Assembly: GCF_902167145.1 (NCBI RefSeq)
Contig: NC_050102.1
Span: 13,578,850-13,642,849, forward strand
Source of the DNA: Zea mays
Taxonomy: Eukaryota; Streptophyta; Magnoliopsida; Poales; Poaceae
DNA: 64,000 nt
Reading direction: 5' to 3'
This document shows positions 33,559-45,900 of the stretch, in pieces. How positions within the stretch are numbered: the stretch's first letter is position 1; the number at the start of each line of letters is the position of its first letter. Under the pieces are notes generated by a model. That model searched no databases. It was not told the DNA's origin and worked only from the letters and a program-made list of their open reading frames with translations. A program made the position numbers and the translations under genes.

Positions 33559-36500
33559 CTATTTGGGGTCGAGCTCGGAACCGATCCAGACTTGCTTGGA
33601 GGCGTCATTGCTGGGGTCGAGAGGGACGGACTTAACCGCCTCTGCTGGTTCGAAGTTGCCGGCGTGGCGCTTCGCATCTGGCACCTCCTTGGAGAGGCAC
33701 TCCAGGTCGGCGATGAGGGCCTCGGATTCGGTGAGGGCCTTAGCGTACTCCATGCACTCCACGTCGCATTCGTACGCGTGTCGGTACGTGGATCCGACGG
33801 TGATGACCCCGTTGGGGCCCGGCATCTTGAGCTTGAGGTAGGTGTAGTTGGGGACGGCCATGAACTTGGCGTAGCATGGTCTCCCAAGCACTGCGTGGTA
33901 GGTTCCTCGGAACCTGACCACCTCGAACGTGAGGGTTTCCTTTCGGAAGTTGGAGGGAGTCCCGAAGCAGACGGGCAGATCGAGTTGTCCAAGGGGCTGG
34001 ACGCGCTTCCCGGGGATGATCCCGTGAAAAGGCGTCGCACCGGCCCGGATCGTGGACAGATCGATCTGCAAGAGCTCGAGGGTCTCGACGTAGATGATGT
34101 TGAGGCTGCTGCCTCCGTCCATGAGGACCTTGGTGAGCCTGACGTTGTCGATGACGGGGTCGACAATGAGCGGGTACTTTCCTGGGCTCGACACGCGGTC
34201 GGGGTGGTCGCCTTGGTCGAAGGTGATGGCTTGTCGGACCAGTCTAGGTAGACTGGCGCCGCCACCTTCACCGAGCAGACCTCCCGGCTCCTTCTTGCGG
34301 TGCCGAGCCGAGGCGTTTGCCACTTGCCCGCCATAAATCATGAAACAGTCGTGGACCTCGGGGAACTCCTCTGCCTTGTTGCTCTCCTTCTTGTCGTTGT
34401 CGTGGCCTCTGCCACCTTCTGCCGGGGGCCCGACCTTATGGAAGTAGCGCCGAAGCATGACACATTCCTCAAGGGTGTGCTTGACGGGACCCTGATGATA
34501 GGGGCACGACTCCTTGAGCATCTTGTCGAACAGGTTGGCCCCTCCGGGAGGCTTCCGAGGGTTCTTGTGCTCGATGGCGGCGACAAGATCTGCGTCGGCG
34601 GCATCGTGTTTCGCTTGCGACTTCTTCTTTGCCTTCTTCTTCGTGCCGCGCTGGGCGGACGCCTCGGGGACGTCTTCCTGCTGGCGTCCCTGAGGCTGCT
34701 TGTCCTTCCGGAAGATGGCCTCGACCGCCTCCTGACCAGAGGCGAACTTGGTGGCGATGTCCATCAACTCGCTCGCCCTGGTGGGAGTCTTGCGACCCAG
34801 CTTGCTCACCAGGTCACGGCAAGCGGTGCCGGTGAGGAACGCGCCGATGACATCTGAGTCGGTGATGTTGGGCAGCTCGGTGCGCTGCTTCAAAAATCGC
34901 CAGATGTAGTCCCGCAGGGTTTCTCCTGGCTGCTGGCGGCAGCTTTGGAGATCCCAGGAGTTCCCAGGGCGCACGTATGTGCCCTGGAAGTTTCCAGCGA
35001 AGGCTTTGACCAGGTCGTCCCAGCTGGAGATCTGCGCAGGAGGCAGATGCTCCAACCAGGCCCGGGCGGCGTCGGAGAGGAACAGGGGGAGGTTACGGAT
35101 GATGAGGTTGTCATCGTCCGTTCCACCCAGCTGGCAGGCCAGCCAGTTATCCGCAAGCCACAGTTACGGTCTTGTTTCCCCCGAGTACTTGGTGATGGTA
35201 GTCGGGGCTCAGAACCGGGTTGGGAACGACGCCCGTCGTATGGCCCGGCTAAAGGCTTGCGGACCAGGCGGTTCGGGCGAGGGGCTCCGATCTTCCCCAC
35301 TGTCGTAGTGTCCCCCACGCCAGGGGTGGTAGCCTCGGTGCACCTTCTCGTCGAGGTAGGCTCGATGGTCGCGGTGGTGGTGCTCGTTGCCGAGGCGACC
35401 CGGGGCTACAGGCGTCGCGTCCCGTGTGCGCCCGGTGTGGACCGAGGCTTCCCGCATGAATCGGGAAGTCGCGGCGCGATGCTCCGGGGGGGTACCCTTG
35501 CCTTCGGGAGGCAGAGCTCTCGGCCCATCGGACCGCGACATCCTCCAGGAGATTCTTGAGTTCTCCCTGGATACACCGCCCCTCGGTGGTGGATGGCTCC
35601 GGCATCGCTCGGAGTAGTATTGCCGCTGCAGCCAGGTTCTGGCCGACCCCACTGGAAGCCAGGGGCAGCCTTGCTCTGGCATCGTCAGCGATGCGGTGCT
35701 GGACGTCCTGGGCCTGATGACGCGCTTCTTCGGCTAGTGCTCGGCCTGCCCACTCCTGCCCCATGTTTTGCCGGAGCTGCACAAGTTGTCCTGCTTCCTC
35801 ATCGAGCTTGGCCTGCATCTCGCGGATTTCCTCGAGCTGTGTGTCCTGACCCCCCGTAGGGACTGGGACCACAGCTAGCTCCCGAAGGATGTCAACGCGA
35901 GGCACAGGCCTAGGGGGTCGTCGTCCTCCAGCGTACCAAGGTGGTTGCCTTCGTCGAGACCCCCTAGATCGGCGTAGAAACATTCGCGACTTGGGCCACA
36001 GCCCTTGTCGTCAAGGCTGTGGCCATCATCGGAGCAATCGGAGAGGCAGTAGTCGCATGCGGTCATGAAGTCCCGCATGGCGCTCCTGATCGACGGACGG
36101 TGACGAAGTCGCGTAGGGGACGGACTGCACCGTTATCTCAGGTACGAGGCTAACGCCCAGCAAGTCCCTCGCGAGCGTGCTGGCATCATCTGTCCGCTTG
36201 GGGTTGGCATGTTGCAGGGAAACGGCGCCCATCTTCGTCTCAGACGCGAGGTCAATGCCCGACGTGTCCCCCGCTGGGGCGCCGGCGTCGTCGACTTGCT
36301 CAACAGCCGACGAGGTTCCGCCTCCTGCTTGGCCATGGTTGCCCCGCCTCCTTCTCCTGTGGTGAGGAAGGCGACGGGACAAACCCGGATGTTGCTCTTC
36401 CGCCATGGAGGGAAAACGTCGCCGAGTCCGTCGCCGTCGGGCGGGCTGACGGTCGTCGTTGTCGTTGTCGTTGTCGCGCGGCGGAGGAAGGAGTACCATG

Positions 36501-36586
36501 TCGTAGCTGTCGTCGAGGGACATGAACTCGAGACTCCCGAAACGGAGCAGTGTCCCGGGTTGAAAAGGTTGTTGGAGACTACCCAT
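33559..36586 (-). pseudogene. gag: Tat element gag and protease
   Basis: Start chosen at the ATG at 36586 (MGSLQQPFQPGTLL), just inside the primer-site region. The N-terminal half is broken by frameshifts near 36030-36080 and 35200-35320. An intact 498-codon stretch (35055-33559) carries the gag core (ISSWDDLVKAFAGNF), a zinc-knuckle-like CPYHQG / HTLEEC segment, a Lys-rich stretch, and the aspartic protease motif VLMDGGSSLNIIY. It ends at a TAG (33559-33561). Confidence 0.85.
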
Positions 36587-36646
36587 CTGGAACTTGACGG
36601 GAAGTTGTTCGTCAACACGCAGTAGGCCCCTACCTGGCGCGCCAAC

Positions 36647-37994
36647 TGTCGGCGTTTCGACCCCGGGGGGGTCCCTGGACCGACGAGTAAATTGTCGTTC
36701 CGTGCCCCAGCCCAGATGGGTTGGCGCGAGATGGAACACAAAGAGGGGAAAACCGCGGCTTCGTGTTGTCCTGCGCCAGAGTGGATGCGCTTGCAGTAGG
36801 GGGTTACAAGCGTTCGCGAGGGAGAGAAAGAGAGAGTCCCGCGCGACCACCCTCCCTGTATGAGGGCCCTAGACCTTCCTTTTATAGATGTAAGGAGAGG
36901 GTCCAGGTGTACAATGGGGGGTGTAGCAATATGCTAACGTGTCTGGCAGAGAGGAGCCAGAGCCCTATGTACATGCCAACGTGGCTGTCGGAGAGGTGCT
37001 AGAGCCCTGTGCATGCGATGTCGTGGTCATCGGAGGAGCGCTTGAGCCCTGTAGAAGCATAGTTGTCGGGGCTATCGGGACCTTGCTGGCGTCTCCTTGC
37101 TTCCGTAAGAGGCTGAGAGCCGTCGTCGTCATGGGCGCACGCGGGGAGCCATCATTACTTGTCACCGAGGCGAGCCTGGATGGAACGCCGGTCTTGTTCC
37201 CCCGTAGCCTGAGCTAGCTAGGGGTAGGGCAATGATGTACCCCCTGTGGCGTGGTCGGTCTGAGCCCAAGGTCGGGCGAGGCGGAGACTCCTCCTGAGGC
37301 TGAGGCCGGGGTCGGGTAAGGACGCGATTCCGCCCGAGGTCGAGGTTGAGTCCGAGCCCTGGGGTCGGGCAAGGCGGAGACCGCCTTCTGAGGTCGAGGT
37401 TGAGGCCGAGCCCTGGGGTCAGGTGAGGCGGAGACCGCCTTCCGAGGTCGAGGTTGAGGCCGAGCCTTGGGGTCGGGCGAGGCGGAGCTTCCTGTGGCGC
37501 CTGAGGCTGGACTCGACTGCTGTCAGCTTCACCCTGGCGGGTGGCACAGCAGTCGGAGCAGGGCAGGCGGCGCTGTTTTCCTGTCAGATCAGTCAGTGGA
37601 GGGGCGAAGTGACTGCGATCACTTCGGCCCTGCCGACTGAGGAATGTGCGTCAGGATAAGGTGTCAGGCGATCCTTGCATTGAATGCTCCTGCGATACGG
37701 TCGGTTGGCGAGGCGATCTGGCCAAGGTTGCTTCACCGCGAAGCCTGCCCGAGCTGGACCTCGGGCGAGTCGAGGGAGCGCCCGTTGCTTGAGGAGGCCC
37801 TCGGGCGAGGCGTGAATCCACCTGGGTCTACTGTTCTTGCCCGAGGCTGGGCTCGGGCGAGGCGAGATCGTGTCCCTTGAGTGGACGGAGCCTTGACCTG
37901 AATTGCGCCCATCAGGCTCTGCAGCTTGTGCTGATGGTGATTACCAGTCGAGTTTAGGAGTGTTGGGGGGTACCCCTAATTATGGTCCCCGACA
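36647..37994 (-). repeat. 5' LTR of the Tat element
   Basis: 1348 bp. A minus-strand TATA box CTATAAAAGG lies at about 36879-36887. Same internal 'gaggtcgaggttgagg' tandem repeats as the other LTR. Confidence 0.9.
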
Positions 37995-37999
37995 ACTTT

Positions 38000-38158
38000 C
38001 TTCATTTTCTTCTTCTTGTCGCCACTCCAGTGTGACTTGACGCGGGGAGGTGATTCCACCCTCTTCTTGTTGCCGGACTCTCTCGATAGAGCTTTCCCGT
38101 GGCTTGTGGCGAGCTTCTCGCCGGTCACCATCTCCTTCTTGGCGTGAGCTCCCGACAT
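38000..38158 (-). pseudogene. gag: SIRE A gag, N-terminal piece
   Basis: Starts MSGAHAKKEMVTGEKLATSH just inside the primer site and ends at KKKKMKKV, where the Tat element is inserted (AAAGT duplicated at 24746-24750 and 37995-37999). Confidence 0.85.
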
Positions 38159-38192
38159 CACTTCGAGCGGTTAGGCTCAAATGAAGTATCGG

Positions 38193-38204
38193 GCTCTGAT
38201 ACCA
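38193..38204 (-). promoter_or_regulatory. Primer binding site of SIRE A
   Basis: The minus strand reads TGGTATCAGAGC two bases inside the 5' LTR. It is complementary to the 3' end of initiator methionine tRNA and primes minus-strand DNA synthesis. Confidence 0.9.
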
Positions 38205-38206
38205 AT

Positions 38207-39383
38207 TGAAAGTCGCCTAGAGGGGGGGTGAATAGGCAAATCTGAAATTTATAAAGTTTAAGCACAACTACAAGCCGGGGTTAGCATTAGAAATATAATC
38301 AAGTCTGAAAGAGAGGGCGAAAAACAAATCACAAGCAAATAGCGAGAGTGACACGATGATTTGTTTTACCGAGGTTCGGTTCTTGCAAACCTACTCCCCG
38401 TTGAGGTGGTCACAAAGACCGGGTCTCTTTCAACCATTTCCCTCTCTCAAACGATCACTTAGACCGAGTGAGCTTTTCTCCGCAATCAATTGGGACACTT
38501 AGTCCCCACAAGGACCACCACACAATTGGTGTCTCTTGCTTTGATTACAAAGATGATGAGAACAAGAAATGGGGAAGAAGAAAAGCGATCCAAGCGCAAG
38601 AGCTCAAAGAACACGGCAAAAACTCTCTCTTCTAGTCACTAGTTGCTTTGAGTGGAATTGGGACTTGGAGAGGCTTTGATTCAATATAATTGTGTCTTGT
38701 ATTGAATGCACTAGCTCTTGTATTGAATGTATTGGCTGAAAAACTTGGATGCCTTGAGGTGTGGTGGTTGGGGGGTATTTATAGCCCCAACCACCAAAGT
38801 GGTCGTTGGGGAGGCTGTCTGTCGATGGGCGCACCGGACAGTCCGGTGCGCCAGCCACGTCACCCAACCATTGGGGTTCGACTGTTGGAGCTTCTGATAG
38901 CTGGGTCACCGGACAGTTCGGTGGTGCACCGGACAGGCACTGTTCACAGTCCGGTGCGCCTTCTGGCACCTGCTCTGACTTCTGCGCGCGCTATTCGCGC
39001 ACTATTCACGCACTGTTCACTTTTGCAGACGACTGTTGGCGCTGTTAGCCGTTGCTCCGCATGGCACACCGGACAGTCCGGTGCTACACCAGACAGTCCA
39101 GTGAATTATAGCGGAGTGGCAATTCCAGAAACCCGAAGCTGAGCAGTTCGAGTGGATTCACCCTGGTGCACCGGACAGTCCGGTGCGCCAGACCAGGGTT
39201 GCCTTCGGTTTCTTTTGCTTTTTTTTATTTGAACCCTTTCTTAGACTTTTTATTGGTTTGTGTTGAACCTTTGGCACCTTCAGAACTTTTAATCTAGAGC
39301 AAACTAGTTAGTTCAATTGTTTGTGTTGGGCATTTCAACCACCAAAATCATTTAGAAAAAGGTTTGACCCTATTTCCCTTTCA
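38207..39383 (-). repeat. 5' LTR of SIRE A
   Basis: 1177 bp, intact TG...CA ends. TATTTATA (minus-strand TATA box) at 38776-38783 lies between GGTTGGGG and CCCCAACC arms. It has fewer ACCGGACAGTCCGGT palindromes than the 3' LTR, which largely accounts for the 62-bp length difference. Confidence 0.9.
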
Positions 39384-42300
39384 CATATATATACAGTTAT
39401 GCATAAAACCGGGGCTTGCCTTTAATTGATGGGGCTGCGGGGAGATCCTCGATGGCAGTCTCAGAAGCTTGCTCCTGGTCTTCCTCGTGGACAGCTCCTT
39501 GCTCTGAGATGAGCACGTACTCTCCGTCAGCGAGATTGTAATCTAATGAATGCAATGAGTAAGATAGATACATGGCATGGTATGTAATTTACAATTTAAG
39601 ATTTGATGGGGGATGATCAATTTAATCAGGTAGGGCTTATTCTTACTATTGGAGATTGTTGGGGTATACTTAGCAACTTAGGGTCAGTTGATTACTGAAT
39701 GGTTAACCCATATTTAGTGTTCTACTGATTTTCCTCTGTATATCTTATGGATTTTTTAAACAATATTCTCAGCTGCCATGTTGGGGTAATACTCATTAAT
39801 CTTTCTAATTCCTCTCTTCTTCTCTATTTCTTTTATACTTTTGGGGTGGGTTTGAACTACAAGATAGCTTAATAAATTTTTACAAATTCTGCAAAAACTA
39901 CAGTGGCTTCTTACTGGTGCATAATTCTCTGTCTCAAATTTTGGGGCTTAAAAAGTGAGGGGTTCTCTCTGTATAAAATTATTAAGTATTAGGGCAGAGG
40001 TTGTGTTTTGAACTACAACCTTCTTTTAACAGAGGTTATTTTCCAAGACAAATTTTTGCTGGCATTTAGATGTTATAACATGACTTTGTACAAATTTTCA
40101 GCCACTAATACTCATTAGTTATTTTATTATGATTTGCTAAAGTTTCTAGCCAAATGGGTGCTTTCTACTACCACTATATTTGAAAAATATCAAACAACAG
40201 ATTTCTAATTTTTCCTATCTTTTTCTTTGTGCAAGAGCAATCATTTTGAAAATTGGTAGCTTTTTGCTTAAAGGAAAGGTGGTAAGAATTTCTTGAACTA
40301 AATGGTCTTTTTCATGAAGTAGGGGCAATGGGTATTATTTTGTAGTTTTCAATTGGGTTTTGCATTTTTCTTTGGTGGCCTACTTTATTATTAATCTGGT
40401 AAAATTTTATTTGCCCACTATTGCACAATTTTTGGCTTGCTTATGATTTATTTGAAATATGGATCAATATCAAGTTCTATTTGCTTATTCTACTTAAAAT
40501 GGTGGACCAGGGTATTTATCATTTTTGTAGTGGTGTCCTAGTGGTTAGAAGTCTACTTAATTTTTCTTAGCAATTTTGAAATTGCTTTCATAATTCTAAT
40601 AATTGTCTTTCTAGTTTGATTAGTGCCTAATAAAACATTTTACCTTAAATTTGCTCTGGACTATGGTTCCCTTTATTTTTCCTAGGTTCTTTATTACTTA
40701 AGTGGACTAGGAAAAATATTTGCATCCACTACTCCTTATTTTCCAGTGCCTTTCTCATTTTCCTGAGTTTTGGGAAAATATGGCTTTTAATAAGTAACCT
40801 TGTCTAAATAATTAATACTGGGGTGCTCACTATTTTTAAAAAGTGTCTAAGTGGGGTTTACACTTCTACAAATTTTCTTAAGTTCAGCACAGAAGCATAA
40901 CTAATTTTCTTTATTTTAATAAGGTTTGGTCAGTTTCGTTAATTAATTCCAAACTCTAAAATTTAAAACAGAAAGCACAGAGTTCACTATTTTTATATGA
41001 CAGATCATAATATTTTGAGTCCAGTAAAATTGGTTTGACTTGATTTGGCTAAATATTTCTCAAGATATAAATTTCCTAAGTTCTCTGCTGAATTTAAAAA
41101 GAATAAATAGAAATGGATAAAGGAAAAAGGGTTTTGCACTGGGGTCCTTGGCGAAAGGTTTTAAATGCCTTACAGACAGGTCCTCGGTTCACTATTCATC
41201 TGAGTCTATGACTCTGCAGAAAACGTCCTAGGGTTTTGCGAAATCGAACCCGCAGTCCTTCCCCTAATGGAACAGTGACTGCGGCGGAGGGGCTTACCGG
41301 CGGTGAGGTTGCTCCGGTGAGGGGTCGAGCGAGGTCCGGGGGTCTCTGGCGATCATGTCGAGGTACGGATCGTCAGCGATGGCGGTCACAGCAGGTCGGT
41401 CCACGCGCGCAGGCGGGGGAGCTCATCGGCGGCGATGAATCCGGCCTAACCAGGGCGGTACAGTTCAATTGAATGGGTCAGGGAGCTTCACCAGAGATCA
41501 AGGAAGACATGAACGCGAGGAATTTGAGAATGGCTCACCGGATTGCTCGGTCTATGCGCGACCGCGGGCGACCGAAGTCCGGCGAGGGCGATCCTGGGTC
41601 TTCGGTGAGGTTCTGTCGGGTCTGAGAGCTTGGAAAGCTTTACGGGCCACTGGCGAAGCTAACCGGGTGGCAGGTGCGGCTTGGACGTGGCTGGGGTGAG
41701 CTGGCCACTGTGGCCGAGGCTCAGGCAGTGATGGCGGGCGGAGGAGAGCTCGCTAGAGCTAAGGGAGTGGTGTCTGGCCAGCGAGGGTGAGCGCGGAGTG
41801 AGGTGAGACGCGCCCGGGGGTGCTTTTAAAGGCGCGGGCGAGCACGACCGAGGGGAGGCTCTGACAAGCGCTCAGGGCATGCGCGGGCGAGCGCCAGTGC
41901 GCGCTCTGGCGTCTGGGCACGGCGTCGAGCACGAGGCAGCGCAGAGAGAGGTCGTGTTCAAGCGGGGATTGGCTCCAAATCTTTGAGATTATGGCCATGA
42001 TCCCATTGAGAGATCTCTTCCCCTGACATTCCTTTGTCATTTGTGTGTGGAGGCTTGTGGGTTTCGCTGACTGGATCAAGAGATATGGAGGGGTGAAGTT
42101 GGGTTTGTCTCACTGCCGAGCACATGGAGAAGATCCCGGGTTTGACGTGTCCAGGGCACGCGTCCCAATGCCATCTTCAGGTATGAGGTAGAGGGGTTAG
42201 TTAGACACATTTTTGTCAATGGGAGCTTAGAGTTTTGAGATATAGATCAAGGTGAACGCGCTCGGTTTTGGTTTAGAGGCTGAAAATTCAGAAATCAGAA

Positions 42301-42690
42301 TTTCAGATTTCCCCATTAAACCTCCACTTGAAAGGCTTGCTTGGAGTTTTTAACAAACTATTTTGGCCAAACTTTTAGAATCTTTATTGTAGCTTAGTTA
42401 GTGTATTCCAATTTTTATAATTGGCCTAAGCCATGATTCCATGTTTTTCATGGTCTTTTATCCCTTTTCTTCCTTTCTACTTAAGTGGCTTAATTAGGGT
42501 TGTTCTAGGGTTTCAACATTTTTCCTTTTTTTGAAAACCTCATTTGTTTTAGACATGATTATTTAGATATAACTTAGTGGATCTTTTATTCTTAAGTTGA
42601 TTGGTGCCTCTTGCTCAATTTGGTTTACATGAATTGATGGTACTTGAGCTAGTACTGAGAAGAAACCCTAGGTGACACTGGGGTGTCACA
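39384..42690 (-). mobile_element. Chromovirus D, 3' LTR, right piece
   Basis: Continues the LTR started at 15589 after SIRE A. It ends at 42690 with TGTCACA, so on the minus strand the LTR starts TGTGACACCCCAG. A polypurine tract AAGGGGGAAGGC (42691-42702) lies just outside, which fixes this as the 3' LTR. Removing SIRE A gives about 4.67 kb, a long LTR. A TTTAAAAGC promoter candidate (minus strand) lies at about 41822-41830 next to a GC-rich block (41230-41960). No genes in it. Confidence 0.7.
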
Positions 42691-42702
42691 GCCTTCCCCC
42701 TT

Positions 42703-42931
42703 AAAGGAATCTTGTCCCGAGATTCGGGTCGGAGTCCTCCCGGGGTGAAGTGAGGGTTAAGGCTTGCTTGAAGTGGGTGACTTTTTCATTAAGGCAAACT
42801 GCTCTTCGAATGTCATTCTCTTTGCAACTTCAGAAGGAAGTCCTTTTAACTTTAGTATTATAATTAACTTATTCTATTTTAAGATCATTTTTCTTATGTT
42901 TTGATTCATAGGGCAGGGGGGTTGGGCATGA
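42703..42931 (-). other. Chromovirus D, untranslated stretch between pol and polypurine tract
   Basis: The minus strand contains CTCGGGACAAGATTCCTTTA, typical of the sequence just before the polypurine tract of this lineage. Noncoding. Confidence 0.6.
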
Positions 42932-45900
42932 TTATGTACCAATTTCCTTAGATAGACTATCGGGGAAGTTGGAACGCAGAAATTCCTCAGTCTCCCAAGT
43001 AGCCTCTTCTTCTGAGTGATTACTCCATTGGATCTTATACATTTTGATCGATTTAGCCCGAGTTGATCTTTCTTTGCAATCCAGAACCTTGGAAGGGTAC
43101 TCTTGGTACGATAGATCTGGCTCTATCTCCAATTCTGGTTCTGCTATGATCTCAGTCGGTAATCGAACACACTTCTTCAGTTGGGATACATGGAATACAT
43201 TGTGGATGGTAGACATTTTTGGAGGTAACTTCAATTTGTATGCCACGGGTCCACATGCTTCTATGATCTCATAAGGTCCAATGTAACGAGGGGCTAACTT
43301 GCCTTTGATCCCAAACCTCTGCACTCCCTTGGTGGGTGATACCTTCAGATATACGAAATATCCCACCTCGAACTGGAGAGGTTTCCTTCTCTTATCATGG
43401 TAACTCTTCTGCCTGGCCTGAGCCGCTTCTAGATTCTTCCTGATTAGTTGGACCTTCCTTTCGGCTTCAGTCACTAAGTCAGGTCCGAAAACTTCTCTTT
43501 CTCCAGGCTGAGACCAACTGAGGGGTGTTCTACACCTTCTTCCATAGAGAGCTTCGAAGGGTGCCATCTTTAGGTCGGATTGATAACTGTTGTTATAAGC
43601 AAACTTTGCCAAGGAGAGGTGCTTATCCAAGTTCTTGCCACAATCGATCGCACAAGCCCTCAACATATCTTCTAGAGTTTGATTTACCCTCTCGGTCTGA
43701 CCATCAGTCTGCGGGTGGTAAGGTGAACTTCTAATTAGCTTGGTTCCCAAAGACTCTTGCAGTTGTTTCCAAAATCTAGCAACAAATTGGGCTCCTCGGT
43801 CAGAAACAATGGTCCGGGGCAATCCGTGCAAACACACGATTTGGTCAATGTACAACTCTGCATACTTTTGAGCCTTATCAGTGGTGTGCACTAGGAGAAA
43901 ATGTGCCACTTTCGTCAGTCGGTCCACAATAACCCAAATCGAATCATGATGACGAGAGGTGTTGGGCAGACCCACAATGAAATCCATGTTGATGTCATCC
44001 CATTTCCACGAAGGTATAGATAGGGGTTGCAAAGCTCCAGCTGATTTCAAGTGGCTTGCCTTTATCCTCTGACAGGAGTCACATTCTAATACATATTGGG
44101 CTATCTCCCTCTTCATTCTGGTCCACCAATACAAGGGCTTCAAATCATGGTACATTTTGGAGCTCCCTGGATGCATGGAGAATTTGGAGAGATGGGCCTC
44201 ATCCAAGATTTTCTTCTTGAGATCCTTATTTTTAGGAACCACCAATCTGCTTTCAAACCACAATATACTCTTTCCATCTTGGCGGAAACATTTATACTTC
44301 TCGGTCTTCTAATGGAGGTTCTCCTTAATAATTGCACTCCCTTGTCACTGAGCTAGGCCATGATGATCTGGTCTTGCAAAGTTGGCTCAACAAAAATGTG
44401 AGACAAAGCACCAGAAGGAATCACTTCAATCTTCATTTTGCTCAACTCATCACACAGGGTGTTGATGCGAGAATCCATCATGACACAGTTGCATTGCAAT
44501 TTTCGACTCAAGGCATCTGCCACAACATTGGCCTTTCCTGGGTGATAATGTACCTTTAGGTATAGTCCTTGATAAGCTCTAGCCATCTTCTCTACCTCAT
44601 GTTGAGATGAGCCTGAGTAAAGATGTACTTAAGGCTCTTATGATCTGTGAAGATGTTGCAGTGGGTTCCCATCAAATAGTGTCTCCACATTTTCAATGCA
44701 TGGACCACGGCGACTAACTCCAAGTCATGAGTGGGATAATTTTGCTCATGAGGCCTGAGTGCTCTTGATGCGTAAGCAATGACTCGGTTGTCTTGCATCA
44801 AGACACAACCCAGTCCAGTGCCAGAGGCATCACAGTACACATCAAATGGCTTGCTGCTGTCGGGTTGCGCTAACACCGGTGTTGTGGTCAGATGTTGCCT
44901 CAATGCATGGAAGGCATCTTCGCACTTTTGACCCCAAACAAACTTCGCTTCTTTCTTCAACAATTCAGTTATGGGCTTCGCAATTCGAGAGAAATCCAGA
45001 ATGAATCTTCGATAATAACCGGCCAATCCCAGAAAACTTCGAATTTGACGGACAGTCGTTGGCGGCTTCCAGTTCATCACCTCTTGCACCTTATCAGGAT
45101 CAACAGCTATACCTGCCTGAGAGATACTGTGACCCAAGAATTTGATTTCCTTTAGCCAAAAATCACATTTTGACAATTTGGCATAAAGACGGTGCTCTCG
45201 CAGACGTTGAAGCACTACATGCAAATGCCCGACATGCTCTTCTTCGTTCTTTGAGTACACCAAAATATCATCGATGAAAACCACTACGAACTTGTCCAAT
45301 TCAGGCATGAAAACAGAGTTCATCAGATACATGAAGTATGCTGGTGCATTAGTCAGCCCAAAAGACATCACCAAGAATTCATATAGCCCATATCTGGTCG
45401 AGAAGGCAGTCTTCGGAATATCACTTGCTCGTATCTTGATCTAATGATAGCCGGAGCGAAGGTCTATCTTGGAAAACACTTTGGCCCCGACCAACTGATC
45501 GAAAAGAACATCAATACGAGGCAAAGGATACTTGTTCTTGATAGTCACCGCGTTAAGTGGGCGGTAATCTATGCATAGCCTCAAGCTTTCATCCTTCTTC
45601 TTTACAAACAAGGCTGGACATCCCCAAGGCGAAGTACTTGGGCGGATAAAACCCTTATCCAGCAATTCTTGCAATTGTTTCTTCAATTCTGCCAACTCAA
45701 CGGGTGGCATCCGGTAAGGCCTCTTGGAAATAGGTGTCGTTCCCAGATGCAATTCGATGGTGAATTCGATATTCCGGTCTGGGGGCATTCCCGGTAATTC
45801 ATCCGGAAAAACATCTGCATACTCACCGACCACTGGAATCTTCTTCAGGGGTAACTCCGTCATAGCAAAAGCACATGACTGAGTAGAATCTTGACTGGGT

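Larger units (their letters stand above)
24751..37994 (-). mobile_element. Tat-lineage Gypsy element (Huck/Cinful-like), full length
   Basis: 13,244 bp on the minus strand. LTRs of 1348 bp (5', 36647-37994) and 1343 bp (3', 24751-26093) begin TGTCGGGGACC / TGTCAGGGACC and end CGCCGACA. TSD AAAGT is perfect. A primer-site-like TTGGCGCGCCAGGTAGGGG follows the 5' LTR (about 36629-36645), and a purine tract CTCGGGGGCTAC precedes the 3' LTR. Gag-protease is at 33559-36586, pol at 30352-33558, and a 4.2-kb region between pol and the 3' LTR has no matching gag-pol content. The second RNase H places it in the Tat group. Confidence 0.92.
16955..39383 (-). mobile_element. SIRE A: Opie/Ji-type Copia element, nearly complete, split by a Tat element
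   Basis: Minus-strand Copia (SIRE/Maximus lineage). 3' LTR 16955-18193, 5' LTR 38207-39383, primer site TGGTATCAGAGC (complement at 38193-38204), and a purine tract AAAAAGGGGGAG next to the 3' LTR. CATAT flanks both sides (16950-16954 and 39384-39388), a perfect 5-bp target duplication. It sits inside the LTR of chromovirus D. A 13.2-kb Tat element (24751-37994) interrupts its gag. Gag and pol are frameshifted and carry stops. Confidence 0.92.

Noticed and set aside
38193..38204. tRNA-Met-like sequence
   Set aside because: Only 12 bp complementary to the tRNA 3' end: a retroelement primer site, not a tRNA gene. No tRNA or rRNA gene was found in the window.
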